From assembly GCA_028865845.1 (NCBI GenBank), contig JAGWJK010000038.1, forward strand, positions 1 through 12,228: a stretch of DNA of 12,228 bases, given 5' to 3'. Shown here one piece after another: positions 1 to 7,282 of this stretch. Under the pieces are notes generated by a model, which saw nothing but the letters and a program-made list of their open reading frames with translations, was not told where the DNA came from and ran no database searches. How positions within the stretch are numbered: position 1 is the first letter of the stretch; every line of letters starts with the position of its first letter. A program made the translations under genes and the position numbers. Source of the DNA: Rhizobiaceae bacterium. GTDB lineage: Bacteria; Pseudomonadota; Alphaproteobacteria; Rhizobiales; Rhizobiaceae.

Positions 1-888
1 CTGCAACCAGCCCTCGATCTCCGTTGCCGGTTGGAAGGCGCTTTCGACCTAGATCACGAACCTGCTCCCACGGGCGAGCTTCCCTTCCACCTCGTTCTTG
101 ACGGCAGCTGCATCATCCGCCTGCGCTCCGGGCAGCAGATTCTCCTTCGCGCTGGAGATTTCCTATTGCTCCCCCGTGGAGACGCCCACGTCATCGCGGA
201 TCACGGATCAGGCGGACATGCCGCGCCCATGAGGTTGTCGCATGACGGCATGCTGCCGCTTCGACAAAATGGCGATGGCGCGGATGTTGATCTGCTCTGC
301 GGACATTTCAAATCCGCTCCCGGATCGTCGGCTCTGCTGCTCGATTCGCTGCCCGATCCGTTCCACGCTTCCTTGGCAAGCCTCGATAATCAAGACGTGC
401 TGAAGGCCCTGGTCGCCCTGCTCCGCCAGGAGACGCTGCTCGAACAACCAGGTGCGCTGATCATCGTCACCGGCATGTGTCTCGCCTTGCTGATCATGGC
501 GCTGCGAACGCAGGATGCCTCACAAGACCGGGCACCCGGCCTGCTCGCGCTGCTCGCCGATCCACGCTTAAGCAAATCGGTGCGCGCGGTGATGTCTTCG
601 CCGGGAAATCGCTGGACGATCGAGGAGCTTGCAGCGCTCTCGGCAATGTCGCGCGCCACCTATTCCCGTCAATTCACTGCCCGCGCCGGCATGACCGTCG
701 GGGATTTCCTCACGGCGCTGCGGATGTCGATCGCAAGCGAGCTTTTGATCGGCACGAGGCGGGGCATTGCGGACATAGCCGCGGAGATCGGCTATGATTC
801 CGAAGCCGCCTTCGGAAAGGCCTTCAAGGCCAGAAATGGTACGACGCCGGCCAAATTCCGTCACACGGGCTCCGCCGGAAACTCCTGA
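1..888 (+). CDS. AraC-family transcriptional regulator with N-terminal cupin domain (5' partial)
   Basis: The reading frame is open to the left edge of the window, so the true start lies outside; the TTG at 31 is inside the gene. The N-terminal part (about 1-330) has the beta-rich pattern of an AraC-associated cupin sensor, with the glycine-bounded segment around LRAGDFLLLPRGDAH (about 148-192). The C-terminal part (about 565-870) is the double helix-turn-helix of the AraC family: TIEELAALSAMSRATYSRQF is the first motif, and GIADIAAEIGYDSEAAFGKA with the following FKARNGTTPAKFR is the second, conserved one. It should be a DNA-binding transcription factor, usually an activator, in the cytoplasm. 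The effector cannot be read from sequence. The next gene on the same strand, 231 bases on, is a binding protein and a possible but unproven target. Only roughly the first 10-20 residues seem to be missing. Confidence 0.93.
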   Translation: MQPALDLRCRLEGAFDLDHEPAPTGELPFHLVLDGSCIIRLRSGQQILLRAGDFLLLPRGDAHVIADHGSGGHAAPMRLSHDGMLPLRQNGDGADVDLLCGHFKSAPGSSALLLDSLPDPFHASLASLDNQDVLKALVALLRQETLLEQPGALIIVTGMCLALLIMALRTQDASQDRAPGLLALLADPRLSKSVRAVMSSPGNRWTIEELAALSAMSRATYSRQFTARAGMTVGDFLTALRMSIASELLIGTRRGIADIAAEIGYDSEAAFGKAFKARNGTTPAKFRHTGSAGNS

Positions 889-1119
889 AAAATCGTCAAA
901 ATTGTCCTCGCGACGGTTATTTTCTTGCGGAATCGTCGCGAAATTTCTACAGAAACTACCGTCATGAGTGCTTTTGAGGTCAAAAATGTCCAAAGGCGCT
1001 CATCAGCCTCGATGTCATCCCTGTCTCCGTAATACGACGCCCTAAGGCAGTTGGCGCGTCACGACAGGCCATCGCGGCGGATCAAAAGGGCGCTGCCGGC
1101 CCATCCAAGGAGAGATAAA
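889..1119 (+). promoter_or_regulatory. Upstream region of the Leu/Ile/Val-type binding protein gene
   Basis: This 231-base gap separates the AraC gene from the binding-protein gene and must carry the latter's promoter. A possible sigma-70-type promoter is TTGCGG (925-930), a 17-base spacer and TACAGA (948-953), which would leave a leader of about 160 bases. The heptamer AATCGTC occurs at 891-897 and again exactly 40 bases later at 931-937. CGCGACG (909-915) and CGTCGCG (934-940) form an inverted repeat with an 18-base loop, overlapping the second heptamer and the proposed spacer. No intrinsic terminator was seen after the AraC gene. The promoter assignment is an inference from loose matches. 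Confidence 0.35.
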
Positions 1120-2226
1120 ATGAGTTTGAAGACATTGACGGCAGCGACCTTCGTCGCCTCGCTGGCCTTTGCACCGCTTGCGCATGCCGACATCACGATC
1201 GGCCTGATCGCACCGCTGACCGGCCCTGTGGCCGCATATGGCGAACAGGTGAAAAACGGCGCACAGACCGCAGTTGATGAAATCAACAAGAGCGGCGGCA
1301 TCCTCGGCCAGAAGGTCGTTCTGAAGCTCGGCGACGACGCCGGCGATCCGAAGCAGGGCGTGTCCGTGGCCAATGATTTCGTCGGCCAGAGCATTCATTT
1401 CGTCGTCGGCCCCGTGACCTCGGGCGTTGCTATTCCGGTTTCGGATGCGCTTTCCGAGAACGGCATTCTGATGGTGACGCCGACCGCAACCGCGCCGGAC
1501 CTGACGAAGCGCGGCCTCACCAACATCCTGCGCACCTGCGGCCGTGACGACCAGCAGGCCGATGTCGCTGCGAAATACGTGCTGGAGCACTTCAAGGACA
1601 AGAAGATCGCCATCCTGAACGACAAGGCCGCCTACGGCAAAGGCCTCGCCGACGCCTTCAAGGCAACGCTCAACGCCGGCGGCGTGACCGAAGTGCTCAA
1701 CGACTCGCTGACCCCCGGCGAAAAGGACTACAGCGCCCTGACGGCAAAGCTGAAGGCTGCCGGCGCGGAAGTCATCTATTTCGGCGGTTATCACCCCGAA
1801 GGCGGCCTGCTGGCCCGCCAGCTGCATGATATCTCCGTCAACGCCCAGCTTATCGGCGGCGACGGCCTTTCCAACACCGAATATTGGGCAATCGGCAACG
1901 AAGCCGCTGCCGGCACGATCTTCACCAATGCTTCCGATGCGCTGAAGAACCCGGATTCGAAGGCGGCCGCCAAGGCGCTGCAGGACCGCAACATCCCGGC
2001 TGAAGCCTTCACGCTGAACGCCTATGCTGCCGTGCAGGTGCTGAAGGCCGGCATCGAAAAGGCAGGCAATGCCGATGACGGCGAAGCCGTTGCAACGGCG
2101 CTGAAGAGCGGCGAGCCGATCGACACCGCAATCGGCAAGGTCACCTACGGCGAAACCGGCGATCTCACCTCGCAGAGCTTCTCGCTCTACAAGTGGGAAG
2201 GCGGCAAGATCGTTCCGGTCGAATAA
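1120..2226 (+). CDS. Periplasmic branched-chain amino acid-type ABC transporter substrate-binding protein
   Basis: The 368-residue product belongs to the Leu/Ile/Val-binding (LivJ/LivK, peripla_BP_6) family, which captures an amino acid or related ligand in the periplasm and delivers it to LivHMGF-type permeases. The ATG at 1120 is chosen because AAGGAGAG sits just upstream (about 1108-1114) and the product then begins with a standard Sec signal peptide, with cleavage likely after PLAHA (residue 23). The mature protein starts [20 protein letters not shown], the family's usual first strand and ligand loop. [11 protein letters not shown] (about 96-106) is the conserved ligand-contacting segment. 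The mature protein has one cysteine (about residue 140), so it lacks the internal disulfide of the E. coli proteins. No permease or ATPase genes accompany it and it ends at a strong terminator, so it is probably a lone binding protein serving a transporter encoded elsewhere. The ligand is not determinable. Confidence 0.93.
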   Translation: MSLKTLTAATFVASLAFAPLAHADITIGLIAPLTGPVAAYGEQVKNGAQTAVDEINKSGGILGQKVVLKLGDDAGDPKQGVSVANDFVGQSIHFVVGPVTSGVAIPVSDALSENGILMVTPTATAPDLTKRGLTNILRTCGRDDQQADVAAKYVLEHFKDKKIAILNDKAAYGKGLADAFKATLNAGGVTEVLNDSLTPGEKDYSALTAKLKAAGAEVIYFGGYHPEGGLLARQLHDISVNAQLIGGDGLSNTEYWAIGNEAAAGTIFTNASDALKNPDSKAAAKALQDRNIPAEAFTLNAYAAVQVLKAGIEKAGNADDGEAVATALKSGEPIDTAIGKVTYGETGDLTSQSFSLYKWEGGKIVPVE

Positions 2227-2251
2227 GCCGACCATCCATGTGGAAATCACG

Positions 2252-2279
2252 AACCGGGCCGTCCGCGGCCCGGTTTTTT
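2252..2279 (+). terminator. Intrinsic terminator of the binding-protein gene
   Basis: A nine-base-pair stem, AACCGGGCC (2252-2260) with GGCCCGGTT (2267-2275), encloses a six-base loop and runs into a T tract ending at 2279. It starts 25 bases after the stop codon of the plus-strand gene. The T tract also contains the stop codon (2278-2280) of the convergent minus-strand gene, so the two genes share this boundary. In the minus direction the hairpin lacks a clean U run and is probably a weak terminator. Confidence 0.9.
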
Positions 2280-2724
2280 ATGCTTGTTGAATCCAGCCTT
2301 GCGCCCGCAATTGGTCGGCCTTGCCGTTGCACCAGATCACCGCATAACAATGCGACCATCCAACAAGCGTCATCGCACCGTGGCGATGATTCCCGTCGCG
2401 AACGACCAGCCTTTCCCCGACGCATTCGAGGATAAGCGGCGGTAGCGCCTCGGGACGCGTGAGACTGCCGGCGATTTTTCCGGTCCGCTCCTGCCAATTG
2501 GCGACAGGCATGCGATATTCCATCTCCGGTTCCGGGCCGCAGCATCGCTGCATGCGATCGAGCGGCAACAGGACGGGGCCGAGCCAAAACCTCGGCATCA
2601 GCAAGAGCCCGTCGCGCAGCCCGATATTCGCCCATGGTCCCGCCGTCAGATACCGAAGGACCCAATCCTGCAGCTCGTTCTTCGCTGCAGCCGCGAGGCA
2701 TGTTCCCAAATCAAAATCGCACAT
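2278..2724 (-). CDS. Small ParB/sulfiredoxin-fold-like protein of unknown function
   Basis: This 148-residue protein is not recognised as a characterised family. It has no signal peptide or membrane segment. Its C-terminal half (about 85-135) runs: a PPLILE strand, a short turn, then LVVRDGNHRHGAMTLVG and a strand ending VIWC. A strand followed by DGNHR and a helix resembles the nucleotide-binding signature of ParB N-terminal/sulfiredoxin-like folds, where motifs such as DGHHR or GERR occur in free serine kinases and ParB. It is rich in Trp and Cys (Cys at about 2, 9, 61, 62, 101, 126, 132). No clear Shine-Dalgarno precedes the ATG at 2724, so the start is uncertain. It lies 69 bases after the ATPase gene with no strong terminator between, so it may be the last gene of the transporter operon. 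A role in chromosome partitioning is unlikely. A nucleotide-dependent role is only an inference. Confidence 0.72.
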   Translation of the reverse strand: MCDFDLGTCLAAAAKNELQDWVLRYLTAGPWANIGLRDGLLLMPRFWLGPVLLPLDRMQRCCGPEPEMEYRMPVANWQERTGKIAGSLTRPEALPPLILECVGERLVVRDGNHRHGAMTLVGWSHCYAVIWCNGKADQLRAQGWIQQA

Positions 2725-2793
2725 GCCGCATCATGAGCATCGGACGTGTACAGTGCAACAATCCAGAGCGGCCGATCGCTTGAAGCGCGACGC

Positions 2794-3801
<1,008 letters not shown>

Positions 3802-3843
3802 GCCGGTCTCCTTCCAGGAAATGCGATCGAATCCGAGGGCTTC

Positions 3844-4728
3844 TTACTTGCCAACCCCTTGGCTCAGCCCCTTGATGAACTGCCGCGAGAAGATCACGTA
3901 GAGCACGATCAATGGCACCGCGCCGAGCGTCAGCGCCGCAAGCAGGGCCGGATAATCGTTGAGGAACTGCCCGACGAACTGCTGCACGCCAAGCGTCACC
4001 GTCTGGTTGTTGCGGCTCGGCGCCAGGATGAGCGGGAACCACAAGTCGTTCCAGACAGGCAGCATGGTCAGCGTCGCGACGGCGGCAAGACCCGGCTTGA
4101 CGACCGGAAGCGCGATCAGGAACGTGCGAAATTCGCCGGCGCCGTCGATGCGCGCCGCTTCCTTCAACTCCGTCGGAACCGTGCGGAAATAGGCGACCAT
4201 CAGCGTGACGGCGATCGGAATGCTCATCGCGGTATAGACGAGGATCAGCGCCGTCAGCGTGTCGACGAGGTTCCACGAGATCATGATTTCGAGGATCGGG
4301 ACCGTTCCCAGGCGGATCGGCAGCATGATGCCGACAATGAACAGGCCGCCGAGCATGGGCGCGAGCCGAACCTTGTATTCCGTAAGGCCGTAGGCCGCGA
4401 GCGTTGCGGTCACAACCGTCAGGACGATCGTCGTCACCGTGACGATCAGGCTGTTTTCATAGTTCAGCAGGAAGTTGCCGCGGGTAAAGACGCGCAGATA
4501 GCCGTCTATGCTGAAGGTCTTTTCGGTCGGCAGGGCAAATGGGCCGCCAAAGATCGCCGGCGTCGTTTTGAACGAATTCAGGACAACGACGAGGATCGGC
4601 CCGACGGCGAGAAGAACGAAGAAAATCAACAGGGCATGGACGACGATACGGTCGGTGGTCCAGGCGCGCGCGTCACCTGCGCGCTTCGCTGCGGCTTCGG
4701 TGCGGGTTTCGGAAAGAGTCATGGTCAT
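3844..4728 (-). CDS. Carbohydrate ABC transporter permease, MalG/CUT1 type
   Basis: This 294-residue inner-membrane protein is the second permease subunit of the sugar importer. It has a polar cytoplasmic N-terminus (about 1-25), then a first hydrophobic segment (about 28-51) and further segments around 93-113, 127-147, 157-179, 203-223 and 257-280, the usual six-helix MalG plan. The EAA loop that docks on the ATPase is clear as ELKEAARIDGAGEF (about 187-200), followed by LPVVKPGLA. The ATG at 4728 is preceded on the minus strand by GAAGGGA at about eight bases, lying inside the end of the upstream permease gene. A second ATG two codons in (4722) is less well placed. It starts 13 bases after the first permease's stop, so translation is probably coupled. 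Substrate is inferred from neighbours to be a sugar or amino sugar. Confidence 0.94.
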   Translation of the reverse strand: MTMTLSETRTEAAAKRAGDARAWTTDRIVVHALLIFFVLLAVGPILVVVLNSFKTTPAIFGGPFALPTEKTFSIDGYLRVFTRGNFLLNYENSLIVTVTTIVLTVVTATLAAYGLTEYKVRLAPMLGGLFIVGIMLPIRLGTVPILEIMISWNLVDTLTALILVYTAMSIPIAVTLMVAYFRTVPTELKEAARIDGAGEFRTFLIALPVVKPGLAAVATLTMLPVWNDLWFPLILAPSRNNQTVTLGVQQFVGQFLNDYPALLAALTLGAVPLIVLYVIFSRQFIKGLSQGVGK

Positions 4729-4741
4729 GATGCCGATCCCT

Positions 4742-5629
4742 TCAGATTTGGTAGGGCTTCAGGCGGCGCTGAACCAGCCAGAAATACACTGCCGTCACCA
4801 CCAGGATGATCGTGAAGATCACGGTTGCGACCGTCGCCCCGAGATCGATATCGGCGACCTGGCCGCTTGAGCCGAAGAAGGTCCGGTAGAAGAGCGTGCC
4901 GAGAATATCGGTGCTGTAGTTCGGGCCGGGCGCTGCGCCATTCAGTGCGAAGACCAGGTCAAAGCCGTTGAAGGTCCAGATGTAGGTCAGAATGACGATC
5001 AGGCCGAATTGCGGCGCAATCAATGGGAACTTGATGCCCCAGAAGATCCGCCAGTTGCCGGCGCCATCGATGCGCGCCGCCTCGACGATATCCTCCGGCA
5101 CGGCCAGCAGGGCGCTGTATAGGAAGATCATCGGGATGCCGACATATTGCCAGACCGACATCAGCGAGATGGTCGGCAGCGCCGTCATCGCGTTGCCGAG
5201 CAACGGGAACTCGACGAGGCCCCAAAGAGGATTGATGATGAGACGCCAGATGAAGCCGACGATCACCACCGAAAGCGTCGCCGGGATGAAAAGTAGCGTG
5301 CGGTAGACGCCTTCGGATCGGCGCAAAAGCCCGGAGGTCAGAAGTGCGGCCATCAACAGGCCGATCGGCACCTCGACGACGAGGTGGATCGCGAAATATT
5401 CGATATTGTTGAGCAGAGCGTTCCAGAAGCGGGCGCTCGTCACCGGATGCGTGAACAGGCGATAGTAATTCTCAAGTCCGACGAAGACGCGCCCAGCGGG
5501 ATTCGACGTGTTGAAGAAGCTCATGACGATCGATAGAGCCAGCGGCAACACGGCAAAGGCGACATAAATCACTAGCGCCGGCAGGACGAACAGCATCATG
5601 CTGACGCGCGCGGTTGTTGGGCGTACCAC
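4742..5629 (-). CDS. Carbohydrate ABC transporter permease, MalF/CUT1 type
   Basis: This inner-membrane permease (295 residues from the GTG start at 5629) is the MalF-like partner of the next gene. It has a first membrane segment right at the N-terminus (MMLFVLPALVIYVAFAVLPL), a periplasmic stretch containing FVGLENYYRLF typical of the family, and about five further helices. The EAA loop is EDIVEAARIDGAGNWRIF (about 179-196), followed by FPLIAPQ. The GTG is preferred because GGAGG (5638-5642) lies eight bases upstream. The alternative ATG at 5644, which adds five residues and itself overlaps that GGAGG, has only ACAGGA directly abutting it with no spacer. The gene follows the solute-binding protein gene after a 190-base gap that holds a strong hairpin, and it belongs to the same transcript. 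Confidence 0.92.
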   Translation of the reverse strand: MVRPTTARVSMMLFVLPALVIYVAFAVLPLALSIVMSFFNTSNPAGRVFVGLENYYRLFTHPVTSARFWNALLNNIEYFAIHLVVEVPIGLLMAALLTSGLLRRSEGVYRTLLFIPATLSVVIVGFIWRLIINPLWGLVEFPLLGNAMTALPTISLMSVWQYVGIPMIFLYSALLAVPEDIVEAARIDGAGNWRIFWGIKFPLIAPQFGLIVILTYIWTFNGFDLVFALNGAAPGPNYSTDILGTLFYRTFFGSSGQVADIDLGATVATVIFTIILVVTAVYFWLVQRRLKPYQI

Positions 5630-5637
5630 TCGGAAAG

Positions 5638-5642
5638 CCTCC
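5638..5642 (-). promoter_or_regulatory. Shine-Dalgarno GGAGG deciding the GTG start of the MalF-type permease
   Basis: On the minus strand GGAGG is followed by the eight-base spacer CTTTCCGA and then GTG (5629-5627). The same bases overlap the ATG at 5644-5642, so a ribosome bound here cannot use that ATG. This makes the shorter protein the better-supported start. Confidence 0.6.
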
Positions 5643-5774
5643 ATTCCTGTATGCTGTTCGAAGCTGGTGCATAGGCTGACGACCCCGCAAGGGCCTCAGC
5701 TTGGGCATGCGCCGCCTCAAACTGTCGTTTCATTCCCCAATGCGCCTCTTCGGACGCATGCGCGATTATGCGGA

Positions 5775-5811
5775 GACCTTGCGCGCCGATCCGAGGAAGG
5801 CGCGCAAGGTC
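5775..5811 (-). repeat. 13-bp perfect stem-loop between binding-protein and permease genes
   Basis: GACCTTGCGCGCC (5775-5787) and its exact reverse complement (5799-5811) enclose an 11-base loop. It starts about nine bases after the stop of the solute-binding protein gene on the minus strand. No U tract follows, so it is not a classical terminator. Such structures after binding-protein genes (well known for malE-malF) protect the upstream message from 3' exonucleases and attenuate downstream genes, giving excess binding protein over membrane subunits. That role is inferred here from position and stem strength. Confidence 0.75.
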
Positions 5812-5820
5812 CGCCCGCGC

Positions 5821-7086
5821 TTACTTCTGCGGCTTATACCAGGAGTCGAGGCCCTTCTGCAGTTCGGCCGTCGCCTTTTCCGGCGTCATATCGTCCTTGG
5901 TGAACATGACCTGCAGCACACGCCAGATCTCGTCGTCGAGCGGCGGGTTGCCGGCGCTGAGGCGATCGAGAGCAAGACGCGGCGTCAATTCCGCACCGGT
6001 TTTCAGATCGGCGAATTTCTGCGCAAGAGCGTTTTCGTAAGCAACGGGCGTCTTGCCCATGGAGAAGAAGCCGGGCGCCGCATTGACGTAGATCTTCTGG
6101 AATTCCGGGCCGGCGAGCCAGGTCAGGAGAACCTTGGCGGCATCCTTGTGCTTGCTGGCGGCATTGATGCCGATTGCCATATCAGGCATTTCCTGCAGGT
6201 AGCGCTTGCCGTCGGCCGTTGCGGTCGGCGGACCGAAGACGCCGACATTGAGGCCCGTCGCGGTCACTTGATTGATGTTCCAGGAGCCATCGGGAAGGAT
6301 CGCGGCGCGGCCGATGGTGAAGAGCTGCGTCATGTCTGCATATTGCAGGCTCGCCTGGCCGGCGGGCAGGAACGGCTTCCATGCGGCAAAGGCGGCAAAG
6401 GCCTGAACGAAGTCGGGATCGGTCAGCTTCTTGGTGCCGTTGATCAGGCCGAGGCGACCCTGCTCGCCCTTCCAGTAGGAGGGACCGATATTGTAGAGGC
6501 CGTTGTAGGCGAGCTGCCAGCTTTCGGCCGAACCATAGGCGAGCGGCGTATATTTGCCGTTGTCCTTGATCTTCTGCAGAACCTTCATGAAGTCGTCGGC
6601 GGTCTTCGGCACTTCCAGGCCGAGTTCCTTGAAGATGTCGATGTTGTAATAGAAGCCGGCAAGCACGGCAGCGACCGGAACGCAGAACGGCGCGCCCTTG
6701 GTATCCGTCCAGGCAGCCTTCGCGCCATCGTCGAAGTCCTTGATCGGGCCGAAATCGGCGAGCGGTTCGAAATAACCGCGGCTGATCCACTCGCGGTTCA
6801 CGTCGAACGGACGGCATGTCAGGAGGTCCGGACCGGCACCAGCCTCGATCTGCGACTGGATCGCGGCATTGTATTCGTTGGTATTGATCGGCGAGAACTC
6901 GACCTTGATATCGGGATGCTCCGCTTCGAATACAGGGAGCACCTTGTCCTGCCAAACAGCGATGTCCTCCGTTCGCCAGCTTCCCAGCTTCAAGGTGACG
7001 GGATCGGCGGCAAGCGCGCTGCCGGCTGCGAGCGCCAGGCTCAGCGACGCGAATGTGCCTTTAATCCATGCATGCTTAGAACGCAT
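5821..7086 (-). CDS. Sugar ABC transporter extracellular solute-binding protein, family 1
   Basis: The 421-residue precursor is the periplasmic receptor of the CUT1 importer. It opens with a Sec signal peptide: basic MRSKHAWIKG, a hydrophobic core, and cleavage likely after SALA (residue 26). The mature part begins VTLKLGSWRTEDIAVWQDKV, and the segment FEAEHPDIKVEFSPI (about 53-67) is the typical SBP family 1 opening. Later stretches such as LLTCRPFDVNREWISRGYFEPL (described here only up to its core DVNREWISRG) and ILPDGSWNINQ match the sugar-binding cleft and hinge pattern of the family. The ATG at 7086 has AGGGGAG about eight bases upstream. It is the first gene of the minus-strand operon, with a promoter about 80-105 bases upstream. 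Neighbouring kinase and SIS genes suggest an amino sugar ligand, which the protein sequence alone does not show. Confidence 0.95.
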   Translation of the reverse strand: MRSKHAWIKGTFASLSLALAAGSALAADPVTLKLGSWRTEDIAVWQDKVLPVFEAEHPDIKVEFSPINTNEYNAAIQSQIEAGAGPDLLTCRPFDVNREWISRGYFEPLADFGPIKDFDDGAKAAWTDTKGAPFCVPVAAVLAGFYYNIDIFKELGLEVPKTADDFMKVLQKIKDNGKYTPLAYGSAESWQLAYNGLYNIGPSYWKGEQGRLGLINGTKKLTDPDFVQAFAAFAAWKPFLPAGQASLQYADMTQLFTIGRAAILPDGSWNINQVTATGLNVGVFGPPTATADGKRYLQEMPDMAIGINAASKHKDAAKVLLTWLAGPEFQKIYVNAAPGFFSMGKTPVAYENALAQKFADLKTGAELTPRLALDRLSAGNPPLDDEIWRVLQVMFTKDDMTPEKATAELQKGLDSWYKPQK

Positions 7087-7164
7087 CTGAAATGCTCCCC
7101 TTATTTAAGGCTTAAATGGCGCGTGCTCGAAATTTCTCCCAACGAGCCCGCAGCGAACTCAGAC

Positions 7165-7193
7165 AAGATACCTCTCAATACAATATATGACAA
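7165..7193 (-). promoter_or_regulatory. Predicted promoter of the sugar transporter operon
   Basis: On the minus strand TTGTCA (7193-7188; CTTGTC in the extended alphaproteobacterial -35 form) is followed by exactly 17 bases and then TATCTT (7170-7165). Transcription would begin near 7158, giving a leader of about 70 bases before the binding-protein ATG. The match is good for a housekeeping sigma factor and the surrounding DNA is distinctly AT-rich. Confidence 0.6.
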
Positions 7194-7200
7194 GTGTATT
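7177..7200. promoter_or_regulatory. Candidate operator: inverted repeat AATACA-N12-TGTATT
   Basis: Six-base arms (7177-7182 and 7195-7200) flank the -35 box of the transporter promoter. A further TGTAT occurs at 7217-7221. Position over the -35 box would suit a repressor such as the GntR/HutC protein encoded in the divergent operon. The arms are short and the centre is not symmetrical, so this is a suggestion only. Confidence 0.3.
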
Positions 7201-7223
7201 TTTCATTTCCCATTTTTGTATTA

Positions 7224-7257
7224 TGTGGTATGTAATCATCCCGTGTGGTCTTGTGGT
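7224..7257 (+). repeat. Three TGTGGT direct repeats before the oxidoreductase gene
   Basis: TGTGGT occurs at 7224-7229, 7244-7249 and 7252-7257, with start-to-start spacings of 20 and 8 bases, in the region immediately upstream of the GTG at 7283. The 20-base spacing is close to two helical turns. They could be half-sites for the local regulator. No convincing -35/-10 pair for the plus-strand operon was found among them. Confidence 0.35.
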
Positions 7258-7282
7258 GTTATAACGCTTCTGGGAGGCAATT

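Noticed and set aside
1042..2250. 402-residue minus-strand open frame opposite the Leu/Ile/Val-type binding protein
   Set aside because: It is a mirror frame of a clearly real gene with signal peptide and family motifs; its own translation has no family features.
2165..2701. 178-residue minus-strand frame overlapping the ParB-like gene
   Set aside because: It is in a different frame from the DGNHR-containing protein, runs back through the terminator into the binding-protein gene and is Arg-rich without structure.
2278..2724. Chromosome-partitioning (ParB) function for the small protein
   Set aside because: There is no helix-turn-helix DNA-binding domain, no parA nearby and the length is far below true ParB; only the local fold motif is similar.
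3859..4809. 316-residue plus-strand open frame opposite the MalG-type permease
   Set aside because: It is an Arg/Asp-rich mirror translation of a membrane protein gene, a typical antisense artefact.
5775..5811. Reading the 5775-5811 hairpin as an intrinsic terminator of the binding-protein gene
   Set aside because: No U tract follows on the minus strand and the permease genes downstream need the transcript, so a stabilising or attenuating stem-loop fits better.
5821..7086. Assigning the transporter to glycerol 3-phosphate because the ATPase is UgpC-like
   Set aside because: UgpC-like ATPases serve many CUT1 systems; the kinase, SIS and oxidoreductase neighbours point to a sugar or amino sugar instead.
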